Source of the DNA: GW2011-AR5 sp041645025
GTDB lineage: Archaea > Aenigmatarchaeota > Aenigmatarchaeia > GW2011-AR5
Direction of reading: 5' to 3'
DNA length: 12,157 nucleotides
NCBI GenBank assembly: GCA_041645025.1
Contig: JBAZQV010000028.1
Location: 1 to 12,157, forward strand
The first letter of the stretch is position 1. Each line of letters begins with the position of its first letter. Made by a program: the position numbers and the translations under genes. The notes beneath the pieces were generated by a model. It was not told where the DNA came from. It saw only the letters and a list, made by a program, of their open reading frames with translations, and ran no database searches. Shown piece by piece: positions 1-5,395 of this stretch.

Positions 1-228
1 AGCTAATCCGACGCAGTCCCATCCTTAGGCACATTGCTGCTTTAAGCGAAGATGCCTTCCAGCAATTATCGCTTATCGGATATTACGCCCAGTTTCCCAG
101 GATTATCTCCGTCCTAAGGGCAGGTTAACTACGTGTTACTGAGCAGTACGGCCTGTATTGCTACAGATGCCTCGCATGGCTAAACCGAATCCTGATAGTA
201 GTAGTCTCCGGCGGGATCAACCGGAATT
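1..228 (-). rRNA. 16S ribosomal RNA, 5' part
   Basis: Read on the minus strand, the segment begins at about 227 with attccggttgatcccgccgg, the archaeal small-subunit 5' signature. It has a C where most archaea have T (gatcctgcc). The conserved segments gccatgcgag, ctgctcagtaacacgt and cctgggaaactgg follow in the right order. The gene runs off the left edge, so only about the first 15% is present. The exact 5' end is inferred from the family and may differ by one or two bases. No 23S gene is visible, so linkage cannot be judged. Confidence 0.97.
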
Positions 229-336
229 GTAGGGTTTGCACTATGTGTGTTTTATTCCCTGCAAAATTCTAATAGAGTTTTGCCTGTCTGCACCTTCATC
301 TGGCAACTAGTAACTAGTAGCCTTCACTCTATTCAA

Positions 337-424
337 CTGTCCTGATGAGTCCAGTCACATTAGGCATAAAACCTGAAATGAGTCACGCGAGTGGTTCATT
401 TATCGTGGACAAACGCCTGGACAG
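337..424 (+). other. Compound RNA-like fold with a GNRA-capped stem
   Basis: Nested pairings are ctgtcc (337-342) with ggacag (419-424), gtcca (349-353) with tggac (406-410), and an 11-pair stem 376-386/391-401 closed by the tetraloop gcga (387-390). On the plus strand that stem uses two G-U pairs and a GNRA loop. On the minus strand the same positions are A-C mismatches with loop tcgc. This favours a plus-strand RNA, antisense to the 16S leader. No known RNA family was recognised. Confidence 0.4.
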
Positions 425-443
425 CCAATTGACTAATAGGTCA

Positions 444-533
444 ATATCACATCTTCTTTAATACCATCACCTTTGTAGAAAGGCGATGGGATCCAGATGA
501 ACATTGTTTAGTGTGTAATGTTCATCTTAGATG
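444..533 (+). repeat. Two-hairpin repeat element, copy X
   Basis: It matches 9953-10038 in reverse orientation. Shared blocks are catcttcttt, then gatgggatccagat, then a stem ending aatgt, then atcttagat. Hairpin 1 is 464-489 and hairpin 2 is 495-505/517-527, joined by ggatcc. The second stem differs between copies but pairs in both (gaacatt/aatgttc here, cacatt/aatgtg there), which suggests selection for structure. The plus orientation is given only for comparison with the other copy; the transcribed strand is unknown. Confidence 0.6.
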
Positions 534-709
534 ACAAGTTTCCCGAATGTACGCCATACATCGGGATGCATAGAAATTATTGCCAAACCCCTATGCCCGT
601 GCAGCATGAACCATCAGATTCATGCATAATAACATCGTTTAATATAACTGTTCAGCCTTTTAAACGTTTCGGATTAAGGCGAATCATCACTAAAGAAGCA
701 CGAGTGATA

Positions 710-734
710 TTTTCTTTTGACTGGAAGCTACTTT
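710..734. repeat. 24-base direct repeat, left copy
   Basis: The core ttgactggaagctacttt, preceded by a T-rich ttttctt, recurs at 766-789 in the same orientation with one T fewer. Its position upstream of the 16S leader suggests a duplicated promoter or binding site. On the minus strand each copy is followed by an AT-rich tract (tatcac here, catattatttt after the other copy). This is inference only. Confidence 0.7.
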
Positions 735-765
735 ACGAACGGTAGTAAGTCACGAAAATAATATG

Positions 766-789
766 TTTTCTTTGACTGGAAGCTACTTT
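766..789. repeat. 24-base direct repeat, right copy
   Basis: This is the second copy of the motif at 710-734, starting 56 bases away. The match stops abruptly at both ends, so the unit is about 24 bases and not a longer duplication. On the minus strand it sits just beyond the terminator-like palindrome that follows the acylphosphatase gene, at the head of the 16S-directed intergenic region. This is where rRNA promoter elements would be expected. Confidence 0.7.
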
Positions 790-806
790 CTTTTTCAAAA
801 AGAAAG
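786..806 (-). terminator. Palindrome after the acylphosphatase gene
   Basis: ctttcttttt (786-795) and aaaaagaaag (797-806) are perfect reverse complements around one base. The site starts five bases past the acylphosphatase stop codon and carries T-runs on both strands, which suits archaeal T-rich termination. It may also separate that gene from 16S transcription. Confidence 0.5.
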
Positions 807-810
807 GAGT

Positions 811-1089
811 TTAGTAGATGACCTTGAAGTCATTGAAAACAGGGGAGTAAGGCTGCCATTCTATATCAACTCTTCTGACAACAGCACCATTAGGTCCCAG
901 CCTCATCGCCTCTATAAGAGTCTCTATCTGATCCTTGTCGCCCTCGATCAGTGCCTCAACACGACCGTCTGATGTGTTCTTGACAAAACCATTTAGTCCA
1001 AGAAGGTCTGCATTTTTTTTCGTAAATGACCTGAAAGAAACATCTTGCACCTTTCCCAGTACAAAAACCCTTGCTGCGTAGAGAGCCAT
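811..1089 (-). CDS. acyP: Acylphosphatase
   Basis: A 92-residue protein, the normal size for this family, which hydrolyses the carboxyl-phosphate bond of acylphosphates in the cytoplasm. The signature is intact: a GKVQDVSFRSF loop holds the phosphate-binding Arg20, and GFVKNTSDGRVEA holds the catalytic Asn38 at the end of the first alpha/beta unit. The usual VQGV glycine is Asp16 here. That is a mild oddity next to the phosphate cradle, but both catalytic residues remain. The ATG at 1089 is the only sensible start. No ribosome site precedes it, and AT-rich attatacg lies about 35 bases upstream, so a short leader is likely. It stands alone, convergent to no gene and divergent from the tRNA. 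Confidence 0.93.
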   Translation of the reverse strand: MALYAARVFVLGKVQDVSFRSFTKKNADLLGLNGFVKNTSDGRVEALIEGDKDQIETLIEAMRLGPNGAVVRRVDIEWQPYSPVFNDFKVIY

Positions 1090-1152
1090 AAAAATAAGTT
1101 AACAGAAAACGTCTTAAGATTCGTATAATCGTTAAAGTACGGCTATAATTCG

Positions 1153-1160
1153 TATAAAAG
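1153..1160 (+). promoter_or_regulatory. TATA box of the tRNA-Leu gene
   Basis: tataaaag lies 27-34 bases before the mature tRNA 5' end, the usual archaeal TATA distance for a transcript starting a few bases upstream of the tRNA. Confidence 0.6.
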
Positions 1161-1186
1161 GTTCTTTTTTATTAATTGATGATTAA

Positions 1187-1293
1187 GCGAGGGTCGTGTA
1201 GCATGGTCAATCACGCAAGGTTGAGGGCCTTGTTCCTTAGAGATTAGCACAAATCGAGGAATGGATACGAGAGTTCAAATCTCTCCCCTCGCA
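1187..1293 (+). tRNA. tRNA-Leu (anticodon GAG), with an oversized variable arm or an intron in it
   Basis: The cloverleaf pairs throughout. The acceptor is gcgaggg (1187-1193) with ccctcgc (1286-1292) and discriminator A1293. The D stem is gtg/cac with loop agcatggtcaa. The anticodon stem is caagg/ccttg around loop ttgaggg (anticodon gag, 1223-1225), and the T arm is gagag-ttcaaat-ctctc. Discriminator A and a long variable arm fit leucine. The gene is 107 bases, about 20 more than usual, and the excess is all between the anticodon stem and T stem (1233-1268, 36 bases). Inside it ttcct/aggaa encloses gatt/aatc with loop agcaca. Removing about 23 bases (1240-1262) would leave a normal arm t-tcc-tta-gga-tac, so a variable-arm intron is plausible. 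I do not see a canonical bulge-helix-bulge. CCA is not encoded. Confidence 0.92.
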
Positions 1294-1337
1294 TAAGATT
1301 ATAAAGAGTTCATATCGTTCGATGTTGGAGCATCCGA

Positions 1338-1655
1338 TTATTCAATATTTACCAGAACATCATCGCCCTCAATCTTTACTTCAAATTTTTTCAAGTGCGC
1401 TGTAGGCATAACCGGCGAATTCCCTGCCACTACATTGAATCTCCAGCCGTGCCAAGGACATGTAACTACTTCTCCGTCCATCACGCCTTCGCCAAGCGGT
1501 CCACCCTTGTGTGGGCAACTATTGTCTATAGCATGAAAAGTACCGCCTACATTGAAGAGTGCGATCTCCATACCATCTGCATCTATTACTTTGCCTTCGC
1601 CGGGCTTTACATCATTTATCTTTGCGACTTTTACAAATCCCATATCAATCAACAT
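1338..1655 (-). CDS. Rieske-type [2Fe-2S] ferredoxin
   Basis: A 105-residue single-domain Rieske protein, like the small soluble ferredoxins that feed electrons to oxygenases or unknown reductases. The cluster motif is complete: C47-P-H49-K-G-G and C66-P-W-H69-G-W-R-F, so each iron has its two Cys or two His ligands. The preceding GGTFHAIDNSCPH strand pattern is typical. No signal peptide or membrane anchor is seen, so it is cytoplasmic and not part of a bc-type complex. The ATG at 1655 is used here. Met5 (1643) is equally possible, since the family usually begins close to FVKVAKIND and no ribosome site decides. No oxygenase partner is in the window, so its partner is unknown. Confidence 0.93.
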   Translation of the reverse strand: MLIDMGFVKVAKINDVKPGEGKVIDADGMEIALFNVGGTFHAIDNSCPHKGGPLGEGVMDGEVVTCPWHGWRFNVVAGNSPVMPTAHLKKFEVKIEGDDVLVNIE

Positions 1656-1705
1656 ACACTTGAACAGTTTTTTCCTTGCTTCAGGTAAAATATGTGAATT
1701 TTATT

Positions 1706-1861
1706 CTAATTTTTATTCAAAAGATATTTCTCAAGATTAGAAACTATGGCTTCGAAATTCTTTAAATTCACGCCGTTCATGATAGCAATCTTGTACTTTA
1801 CGCATGACAATTTCTCTTTTACTCTTTCAGCGCGTCTGTGAAACTGTTCCTCAAATTCCAT
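1706..1861 (-). CDS. 51-residue orphan ORF, faintly like the N-terminus of Mrp/ApbC
   Basis: An ATG at 1861 opens 51 codons ending in TAG at 1706, filling the gap between the DUF2203 and Rieske genes. Composition is protein-like: charged and helical at first (MEFEEQFHRRAERVKEKL), then CVKYKIAIMNG, then a second amphipathic helix. The middle recalls the segment just before the Walker A loop in archaeal Mrp/NBP35 ATPases (vKhKIaIlSGKGGVGKS), but the P-loop glycines and lysine are absent (NGVNLKNFE). It could be a decayed remnant, a small partner protein or chance. No ribosome site is visible. It starts 35 bases past the DUF2203 stop and could be co-transcribed with it. Confidence 0.4.
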   Translation of the reverse strand: MEFEEQFHRRAERVKEKLSCVKYKIAIMNGVNLKNFEAIVSNLEKYLLNKN

Positions 1862-1896
1862 AAGCTTATTTGAACGGAAAAGTTAAAAGTAGAAAC

Positions 1897-2343
1897 TCAT
1901 TTGAGTTTTTTAACATCCCTGCGGTCCTGGAAGCCTGTATCAATCGTATGCCAGTGCCTTATTTTATCTTCGCCATACTTCCAACAAAGGAACACCAGTT
2001 CCCCTTCATTGTCATAATAGAAATCAACAAGTCCGTTATCAATATCCTTTATGATGCAGCCCAGCGCCTGTATGTCGCCAACATTCTTTGTAAGCTGCTG
2101 GAATATCTTTTCCCTTTCTGAAATCATCCAGAAATAGTATTCATAGTCTGTGTGTCCCTTTTCCATCAGGTCATTGCCCCATATCGAAACAAGATTTTCC
2201 ATATCGTAGCCCAGTGATTTTATGCGCTCGTTAAGAAAGAGAACATCCCTTAGCTTATTGGAAAGTGAGGGAAGCAGCTGATTCACCTCATCAATGGTAA
2301 ATGTCTTCACGATTCCAATTCCTGTCTTAGTATTCGGTTCCAT
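1897..2343 (-). CDS. DUF2203 family protein
   Basis: A 148-residue protein matching the DUF2203 family by its conserved ends. Near residues 14-30 is FTIDEVNQLLPSLSNKLRDV (family pattern FT..EAN.LLP.L). The C-terminal half has the order IQALGCIIKDIDNGLVDFYY, LCWKYGED, IRHWH and GFQDRR. Family members are small helical proteins of unknown function found in archaea and many bacteria. The central part (about 45-85) is acidic and aromatic-rich and looks variable. The ATG at 2343 fits, because the family motif begins about 13 residues in. An AT-rich tatatat about 40 bases upstream may be the promoter. The stop lies in aaactcatttgagttt, a small inverted repeat. Assigning a biochemical role would be guesswork. 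Confidence 0.9.
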   Translation of the reverse strand: MEPNTKTGIGIVKTFTIDEVNQLLPSLSNKLRDVLFLNERIKSLGYDMENLVSIWGNDLMEKGHTDYEYYFWMISEREKIFQQLTKNVGDIQALGCIIKDIDNGLVDFYYDNEGELVFLCWKYGEDKIRHWHTIDTGFQDRRDVKKLK

Positions 2344-2418
2344 GGGAAAAACCTTTACTGCCTATATGGTAGCATGTCATATATATTTGTTTTGAAAGGT
2401 GTGGAAATTGCAAAAAAA

Positions 2419-3051
2419 CTATAATTTCTTTGTCACGCCGCTCTTTGGGCATAGCTTGCTTAGAATACATTTACTACATATCGGCACAGGTGCCCTGCAA
2501 ACCGCGCGCCCATGATCTTTCAGCAAATACGGCAGAGTCTTCCAATCTTCCTCTGGTATTATTTTCACCAGGTCCTGCTCTATTTTATCCGTATCACTGT
2601 TTCTGGTCCAGCCAAGTCTATAGGAAACTCTTATTACATGAGTATCGCAAGGTATTCCGCTAACAATGTCAAAGGCATTTATGAGAATCGCATTAGCTGT
2701 TTTCCTGCCAACACCCGGCAGTTCAACAAGTTCCTTAATTGTTTTTGGAACATTGCCGCTGTATTTTTCTGCTATTGCACCGCATGCTTCCTTGATGTTC
2801 TTTGCCTTATTCCTGTAAAAGGTGACAGACTTTATAATATTTTCAAATTCACTCAGATTAGCCTTTGCATAGTCCTCTGCCTTTCTGTATCTCTTGAAAA
2901 GTGCAGGTGTTGTGGCATTCACCACTTCATCCCTGGCCTGCGCCGACATTATGGCAGCTACCAGAAGCTCAAGAGGATTTGAAAAATTCAGGTAATATTT
3001 TGCGTTAGGATACTCTTTTTTGAGCAGGGATATTACATTCTCATTTGACAT
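2419..3051 (-). CDS. nth: Endonuclease III, base-excision repair glycosylase/AP lyase
   Basis: It removes oxidised pyrimidines and nicks the abasic site. All hallmarks are present. Numbering is from the upstream TTG at 3069; subtract 6 for the preferred start. The helix-hairpin-helix is LPGVGRKTANAIL with catalytic Lys123, followed by catalytic Asp142 in CDTHVIRV. The base-flipping Gln44 lies in MSAQARDEVVN, and the [4Fe-4S] loop is C191-x6-C198-x2-C201-x5-C207. I prefer ATG 3051 (210 residues, close to the 211 of E. coli Nth). A TATA box at 3074-3083 places the transcript start at about that ATG, which makes it leaderless and would exclude the TTG start. It stands as its own transcription unit upstream of DUF2203. 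Confidence 0.95.
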   Translation of the reverse strand: MSNENVISLLKKEYPNAKYYLNFSNPLELLVAAIMSAQARDEVVNATTPALFKRYRKAEDYAKANLSEFENIIKSVTFYRNKAKNIKEACGAIAEKYSGNVPKTIKELVELPGVGRKTANAILINAFDIVSGIPCDTHVIRVSYRLGWTRNSDTDKIEQDLVKIIPEEDWKTLPYLLKDHGRAVCRAPVPICSKCILSKLCPKSGVTKKL

Positions 3052-3073
3052 ATTCGTATATTCATCCAAAAAC

Positions 3074-3083
3074 TTTTATTATA
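3074..3083 (-). promoter_or_regulatory. TATA box of the endonuclease III gene
   Basis: On the minus strand tataataaaa is centred about 28 bases before ATG 3051. This predicts a leaderless transcript and decides between the TTG (3069) and ATG (3051) starts. Confidence 0.5.
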
Positions 3084-3111
3084 CCGAATCAGCAAGAAAT
3101 TGCTCATTTAT

Positions 3112-3945
3112 CTATTTTCTGATGTTGTTGCACCAGATGCTGTACGTCACTACGCCGGCAAATGTCGTGTAGGCAAACACCTTGAAAAGATTATCAATGC
3201 TGCCCGGGCTTTTGTTAACAAGACTCAGCATTTTCTTGCCGAAAAACTTTCTTGTGGGTCCGTAGTTCTCATCCATATATTTCCATGTATAATCATAAGA
3301 CAATTTTAGTCTTCTAACGGCATAGTCCATTAGCACGGTAACCTTAGGATAAGTGTACTCAGTTTCTATTCTGCCTTTTTTTATTGCCCTTATTATGCCG
3401 TCAACGTCCGTGGCATTAGTGTTTATAATTCCTGTACCTATCATAGCTGCTGTGTGTGCATCGCTTCCCGCAACAGCCACCATGTTATTTTTATTGGCAA
3501 ACTTAACCGCCCGTATGTTTGATATTCTGTCGATATTATTGCCGTTGAAAATTTCAATCGCATCACACGCATTTGCATGTTCCCGAAGCCCGTCATGTTT
3601 TATGTCAAATGGATGTACAGAAATCGCTACGCCTCCCTGGTCATGTACCTGGTCAACCGTTTCGAATATGCTAAGGCCTGGTCTTATAGTTTCCTGGATT
3701 CCAAGAGCTGTGACATGCCCCTGCAGGCTGTGCATCTCTTCGCCATGTATAATCATTACACCATATTTTTTACCTGCGACCTTTGCCTTCTTTATTCCCA
3801 GCATGGTATTGTGATCGGTTATGGCAAGCGCGCCCATTCCAAGCTCCTTTGCACGGCGCACCATTGCCTCCGGTGATTCCACACCATCGTATAATATCTT
3901 CTTGCCCTTCGAATAGTTCGTATGGGAATGCATTTCGACTTTCAT
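3112..3945 (-). CDS. PHP-domain metal-dependent phosphoesterase
   Basis: A 277-residue protein. Residues 1-200 form a PHP (polymerase and histidinol phosphatase) domain of the kind in YciV/TrpH-like nucleotide phosphatases. Metal-binding motifs are complete and ordered: H6-S-H8, D44-H45 (AITDHNT), E69/E70 (IHGEEM), H77, H111 (ISVHPFD) and D162-x-H164 (AGSDAH). The remaining 75 residues are basic and aromatic and end in a hydrophobic run around 253-271 that could anchor it to the membrane or pack as a helix. The substrate cannot be read from sequence; short oligonucleotides or a nucleoside 3',5'-bisphosphate are family possibilities. The ATG at 3945 begins right at the first strand. A TATA-like tataatta lies 35-40 bases upstream, at the edge of the stem-loop element at 3986-4135. 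Confidence 0.9.
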   Translation of the reverse strand: MKVEMHSHTNYSKGKKILYDGVESPEAMVRRAKELGMGALAITDHNTMLGIKKAKVAGKKYGVMIIHGEEMHSLQGHVTALGIQETIRPGLSIFETVDQVHDQGGVAISVHPFDIKHDGLREHANACDAIEIFNGNNIDRISNIRAVKFANKNNMVAVAGSDAHTAAMIGTGIINTNATDVDGIIRAIKKGRIETEYTYPKVTVLMDYAVRRLKLSYDYTWKYMDENYGPTRKFFGKKMLSLVNKSPGSIDNLFKVFAYTTFAGVVTYSIWCNNIRK

Positions 3946-3985
3946 AATAACACAACATTATTTAGTATGTAGGAGTGAAGCATAA

Positions 3986-4135
3986 TTATAGCTGACCAAC
4001 TTAATATTTAGTGTATTATCTACGTTGGTCGCATACAAGGTGAAACAAAGTTTCACCTGTACAGGTTAAGCGTTGCTTAACCATGTATAGTGAACCAAGT
4101 TATAATATCCAGATTCTTTACTTGGTTAACTATAA
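3986..4135. repeat. Four-stem-loop element, copy A
   Basis: 150 bases, strongly similar to 7250-7403 in the same orientation. In order: P0 gaccaac (3994-4000)/gttggtc (4024-4030); P1 aggtgaaac-aaa-gtttcacct (4038-4058); P2 ggttaagc-gtt-gcttaacc (4064-4082); P3 (4086-4100/4120-4134) with one mismatch. The joint between P1 and P2, acctgtacaggt (4055-4066), is itself a palindrome, so alternative folds compete. The outer ends ttatag/ctataa are also complementary. It lies just after OFOR beta and 40 bases before the PHP start. Its left edge overlaps that gene's likely TATA box. Confidence 0.85.
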
Positions 4136-4188
4136 CTTAAGATTCGTCGCAGTGTATAAGAACCTTCCTGTAAACACAGAAAACAAGC

Positions 4189-5046
4189 CTATTTGAATCT
4201 CTTAAGAAGTCCGCTTATGTCCACGTTGCTTATGTCCTGTCTTGCCAGCGGCACAGTAGCTATCTGTGGCGTGCCCTCTTCATATGTAGGCTTTGATGCT
4301 CTGTAGAAAAGACCGATTGGTATTTTTTCTCCCCACATTTCTCCCATCTTCATCGCAGCATTCTTGTCTTCAGGGTTGTGGCCTGCCTCTTCGAGTTTGA
4401 ATATTCTTGACTTGTACCAGTCTGCTGTATTGACCTTATTGTAAGTGGTGCAGGGCTGGAAGACATCAATAAGCGCAAAGCCTTTGTGTTTTATTCCCTC
4501 GGCAATCATCTTCTTCAGGTGGACTATGTCCATGGCGTATCCTCTTGCGACATAGGTAGCGCCTGCTGTTATGGCCCAGGTAATAGGATTTACCGGATCC
4601 TCCAGCACACCATTAGGTGTTGAGTTTGACCTGAAGCCTTTTTCGCTCGTTGGCGAGGTCTGTCCCTTTGTCAGTCCATACACTTCATTATTCTGAACAA
4701 TAAGTGTCATGTCCAGATTACGGCGCATCGAATGCATGAAGTGATTCCCGCCAATGCCATAGGTGTCGCCGTCACCGCCTACCACAATAACATTGAGCGC
4801 ATTGTTTGCGAGCTTTGCACCAGATGCAACCGCAAGCCCGCGTCCATGAAGTCCTTCAAAACCATAAGTGCGGACGAAGTGAGGGAGCTTGCTGCCACAA
4901 CCAATCCCCGAAACAAGGAGTGTGTTATGCTGTTCGATTCCGGTCTCTGCTATGGCGTTCTTTATTGTGCTGAGTATCGTGAAATCCCCGCAGCCGCTGC
5001 ACCATTTCGGTGCTTCATTTGTCGTCAGTTCTGCAATCGTTGTCAT
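4189..5046 (-). CDS. porB/korB: 2-oxoacid:ferredoxin oxidoreductase, beta subunit
   Basis: A 285-residue thiamine diphosphate and [4Fe-4S] subunit. With the alpha subunit it decarboxylates a 2-oxoacid with CoA and passes electrons to ferredoxin. The cluster cysteines are at the family positions C16 and C19 (KWCSGCGDF), C50 (GIGCGSK) and C199 (FQPCTTYN). The thiamine/Mg site is GGDGDTYGIGGNHFMHSMRRN-like at about 90-110 with NNEVYGLTKGQ after it. Length and ligand set resemble the two-subunit Sulfolobus-type enzymes, which lack a separate 8Fe ferredoxin subunit. Pyruvate versus 2-oxoglutarate cannot be decided. The ATG at 5046 has agaggt seven bases upstream, overlapping the TAG of the preceding frame. 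It is the last gene of the operon, with stem-loop element A 54 bases beyond. Confidence 0.95.
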   Translation of the reverse strand: MTTIAELTTNEAPKWCSGCGDFTILSTIKNAIAETGIEQHNTLLVSGIGCGSKLPHFVRTYGFEGLHGRGLAVASGAKLANNALNVIVVGGDGDTYGIGGNHFMHSMRRNLDMTLIVQNNEVYGLTKGQTSPTSEKGFRSNSTPNGVLEDPVNPITWAITAGATYVARGYAMDIVHLKKMIAEGIKHKGFALIDVFQPCTTYNKVNTADWYKSRIFKLEEAGHNPEDKNAAMKMGEMWGEKIPIGLFYRASKPTYEEGTPQIATVPLARQDISNVDISGLLKRFK

Positions 5047-5057
5047 TTCATAAACCT

Positions 5058-5207
5058 CTAGTTAATCCAACCCCTTCCGTAGCATCCGCCACCATCTGTT
5101 CTGGACAAGATTCCTATTTCGAAATACCTATTTGCTTCATGATTATGTAATTCATATTTAACGGTAGGTCTTTCGGTCTTTTTGGTTCTATTCTTTCTCT
5201 GCCAAGA
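5058..5207 (-). other. Open tail in the -1 frame, ending at the OFOR beta ribosome site
   Basis: This frame overlaps the 45-codon ORF and is open from 5207 to a TAG at 5058-5060, with no start codon at its beginning. Its translation looks like protein (TVKYELHNHEANRYFEIGIL, then SRTDGGGCYGRGWIN). Its TAG is embedded in tagaggt, the beta ribosome site, exactly as the previous gene's TAG is embedded in tagaggtga. A -1 slip on the A5 run at 5179-5183 (aaccaaaaagacc on the minus strand) would join it to the 45-codon start, giving about 64 residues. Either a sequencing or mutational frameshift or programmed slippage would explain it. Confidence 0.45.
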
Positions 5208-5251
5208 TTACCGCTTACATTAAAATCTCCGTCTCTCAGTTCGTCTGCCAT
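5114..5251 (-). CDS. Small unknown ORF between OFOR alpha and beta, probably frameshifted
   Basis: The ATG at 5251 follows a near-perfect ribosome site, agaggtga, seven to eight bases away. In frame it gives 45 residues ending in TAG at 5114. The first 25 (MADELRDGDFNVSGNLGRER...) are charged and plausible; the rest is less so. After the A5 run at 5179-5183 the -1 frame looks better and stays open to 5058. The real product may therefore be about 64 residues with a glycine- and aromatic-rich end containing one cysteine. I do not recognise a family. Its place inside the OFOR operon, 12 bases after one gene and directly before beta, suggests a small subunit or assembly factor, by inference only. 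Confidence 0.55.
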   Translation of the reverse strand: MADELRDGDFNVSGNLGRERIEPKRPKDLPLNMNYIIMKQIGISK

Positions 5252-5263
5252 TTTTTTTCACCT

Positions 5264-5395
5264 CTAGCATCTACACGACAATCTATAATCGTCGTGTACT
5301 GATTCAAACAAATATCCTTTGATTTTTTCTGGTGGGCGTTCATAAACACGAAGTGTGTCAACAATTTCTACGCCCCAGTTTCCTTTTACTGTCAT
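5264..5395 (-). CDS. 43-residue unknown protein, start fused to the OFOR alpha stop
   Basis: The ATG shares its A with the last base of the alpha TGA (tgatg), a classic translational coupling. A gagg lies upstream inside the alpha coding end. The protein begins MTVKGNWGVEIVDTLRVYE, continues with a proline/lysine turn and ends in C-R-C. The stop TAG carries the ribosome site of the next ORF. No family was recognised. The opening strand pattern is faintly like the start of OFOR delta subunits, but no ferredoxin cysteine motif follows, so that identity is not supported. Position argues that it is a genuine gene of the operon, translated with alpha. Confidence 0.6.
   Translation of the reverse strand: MTVKGNWGVEIVDTLRVYERPPEKIKGYLFESVHDDYRLSCRC

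Larger units (their letters stand above)
229..640 (-). other. Pre-16S leader region: gene-free stretch packed with hairpins
   Basis: There is no convincing gene in these 410 bases; the open frames have no ribosome site and an unlikely composition. The stretch instead contains consecutive inverted repeats. They are a compound fold at 337-424, attgac/gtcaat at 428-445, ccatc-ccttt/aaagg-gatgg at 464-489, an 11-base perfect stem at 495-527, cccga-tgta/taca-tcggg at 542-565 and gcatgaa/ttcatgc at 604-625. Lying immediately upstream of 16S, it is most simply the pre-rRNA leader that forms the processing stem. Archaeal pre-16S leaders pair with the 3' flank in a bulge-helix-bulge, but that partner is outside the window. 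An independent RNA on either strand is not excluded. Confidence 0.55.

Noticed and set aside
342..414. Hammerhead-like core ctgatgagtcc ... ggacaaac
   Set aside because: The catalytic gaaa is aaac here, and there is no stem III or NUH cleavage site between the last helix and gacag. The resemblance is limited to one core strand and stem II.
518..745. 75-codon plus-strand frame in the 16S upstream region
   Set aside because: It begins inside the stem of a perfect hairpin, has no ribosome site and spans further hairpins and one of the direct repeats. Its composition is not protein-like.
763..972. 69-codon plus-strand frame
   Set aside because: It overlaps acylphosphatase in antisense and starts in the direct repeat and palindrome; a shadow of the real gene.
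3986..4135. CRISPR array or integron attC interpretation of the stem-loop elements
   Set aside because: The stems within one copy are different from one another and there are no equal spacers, cas genes or integrase. Only the whole 150-base unit is repeated.
5264..5395. OFOR delta (8Fe ferredoxin) subunit
   Set aside because: Too short, and only two cysteines (C-R-C at the end), with no CxxCxxCxxxCP motif.
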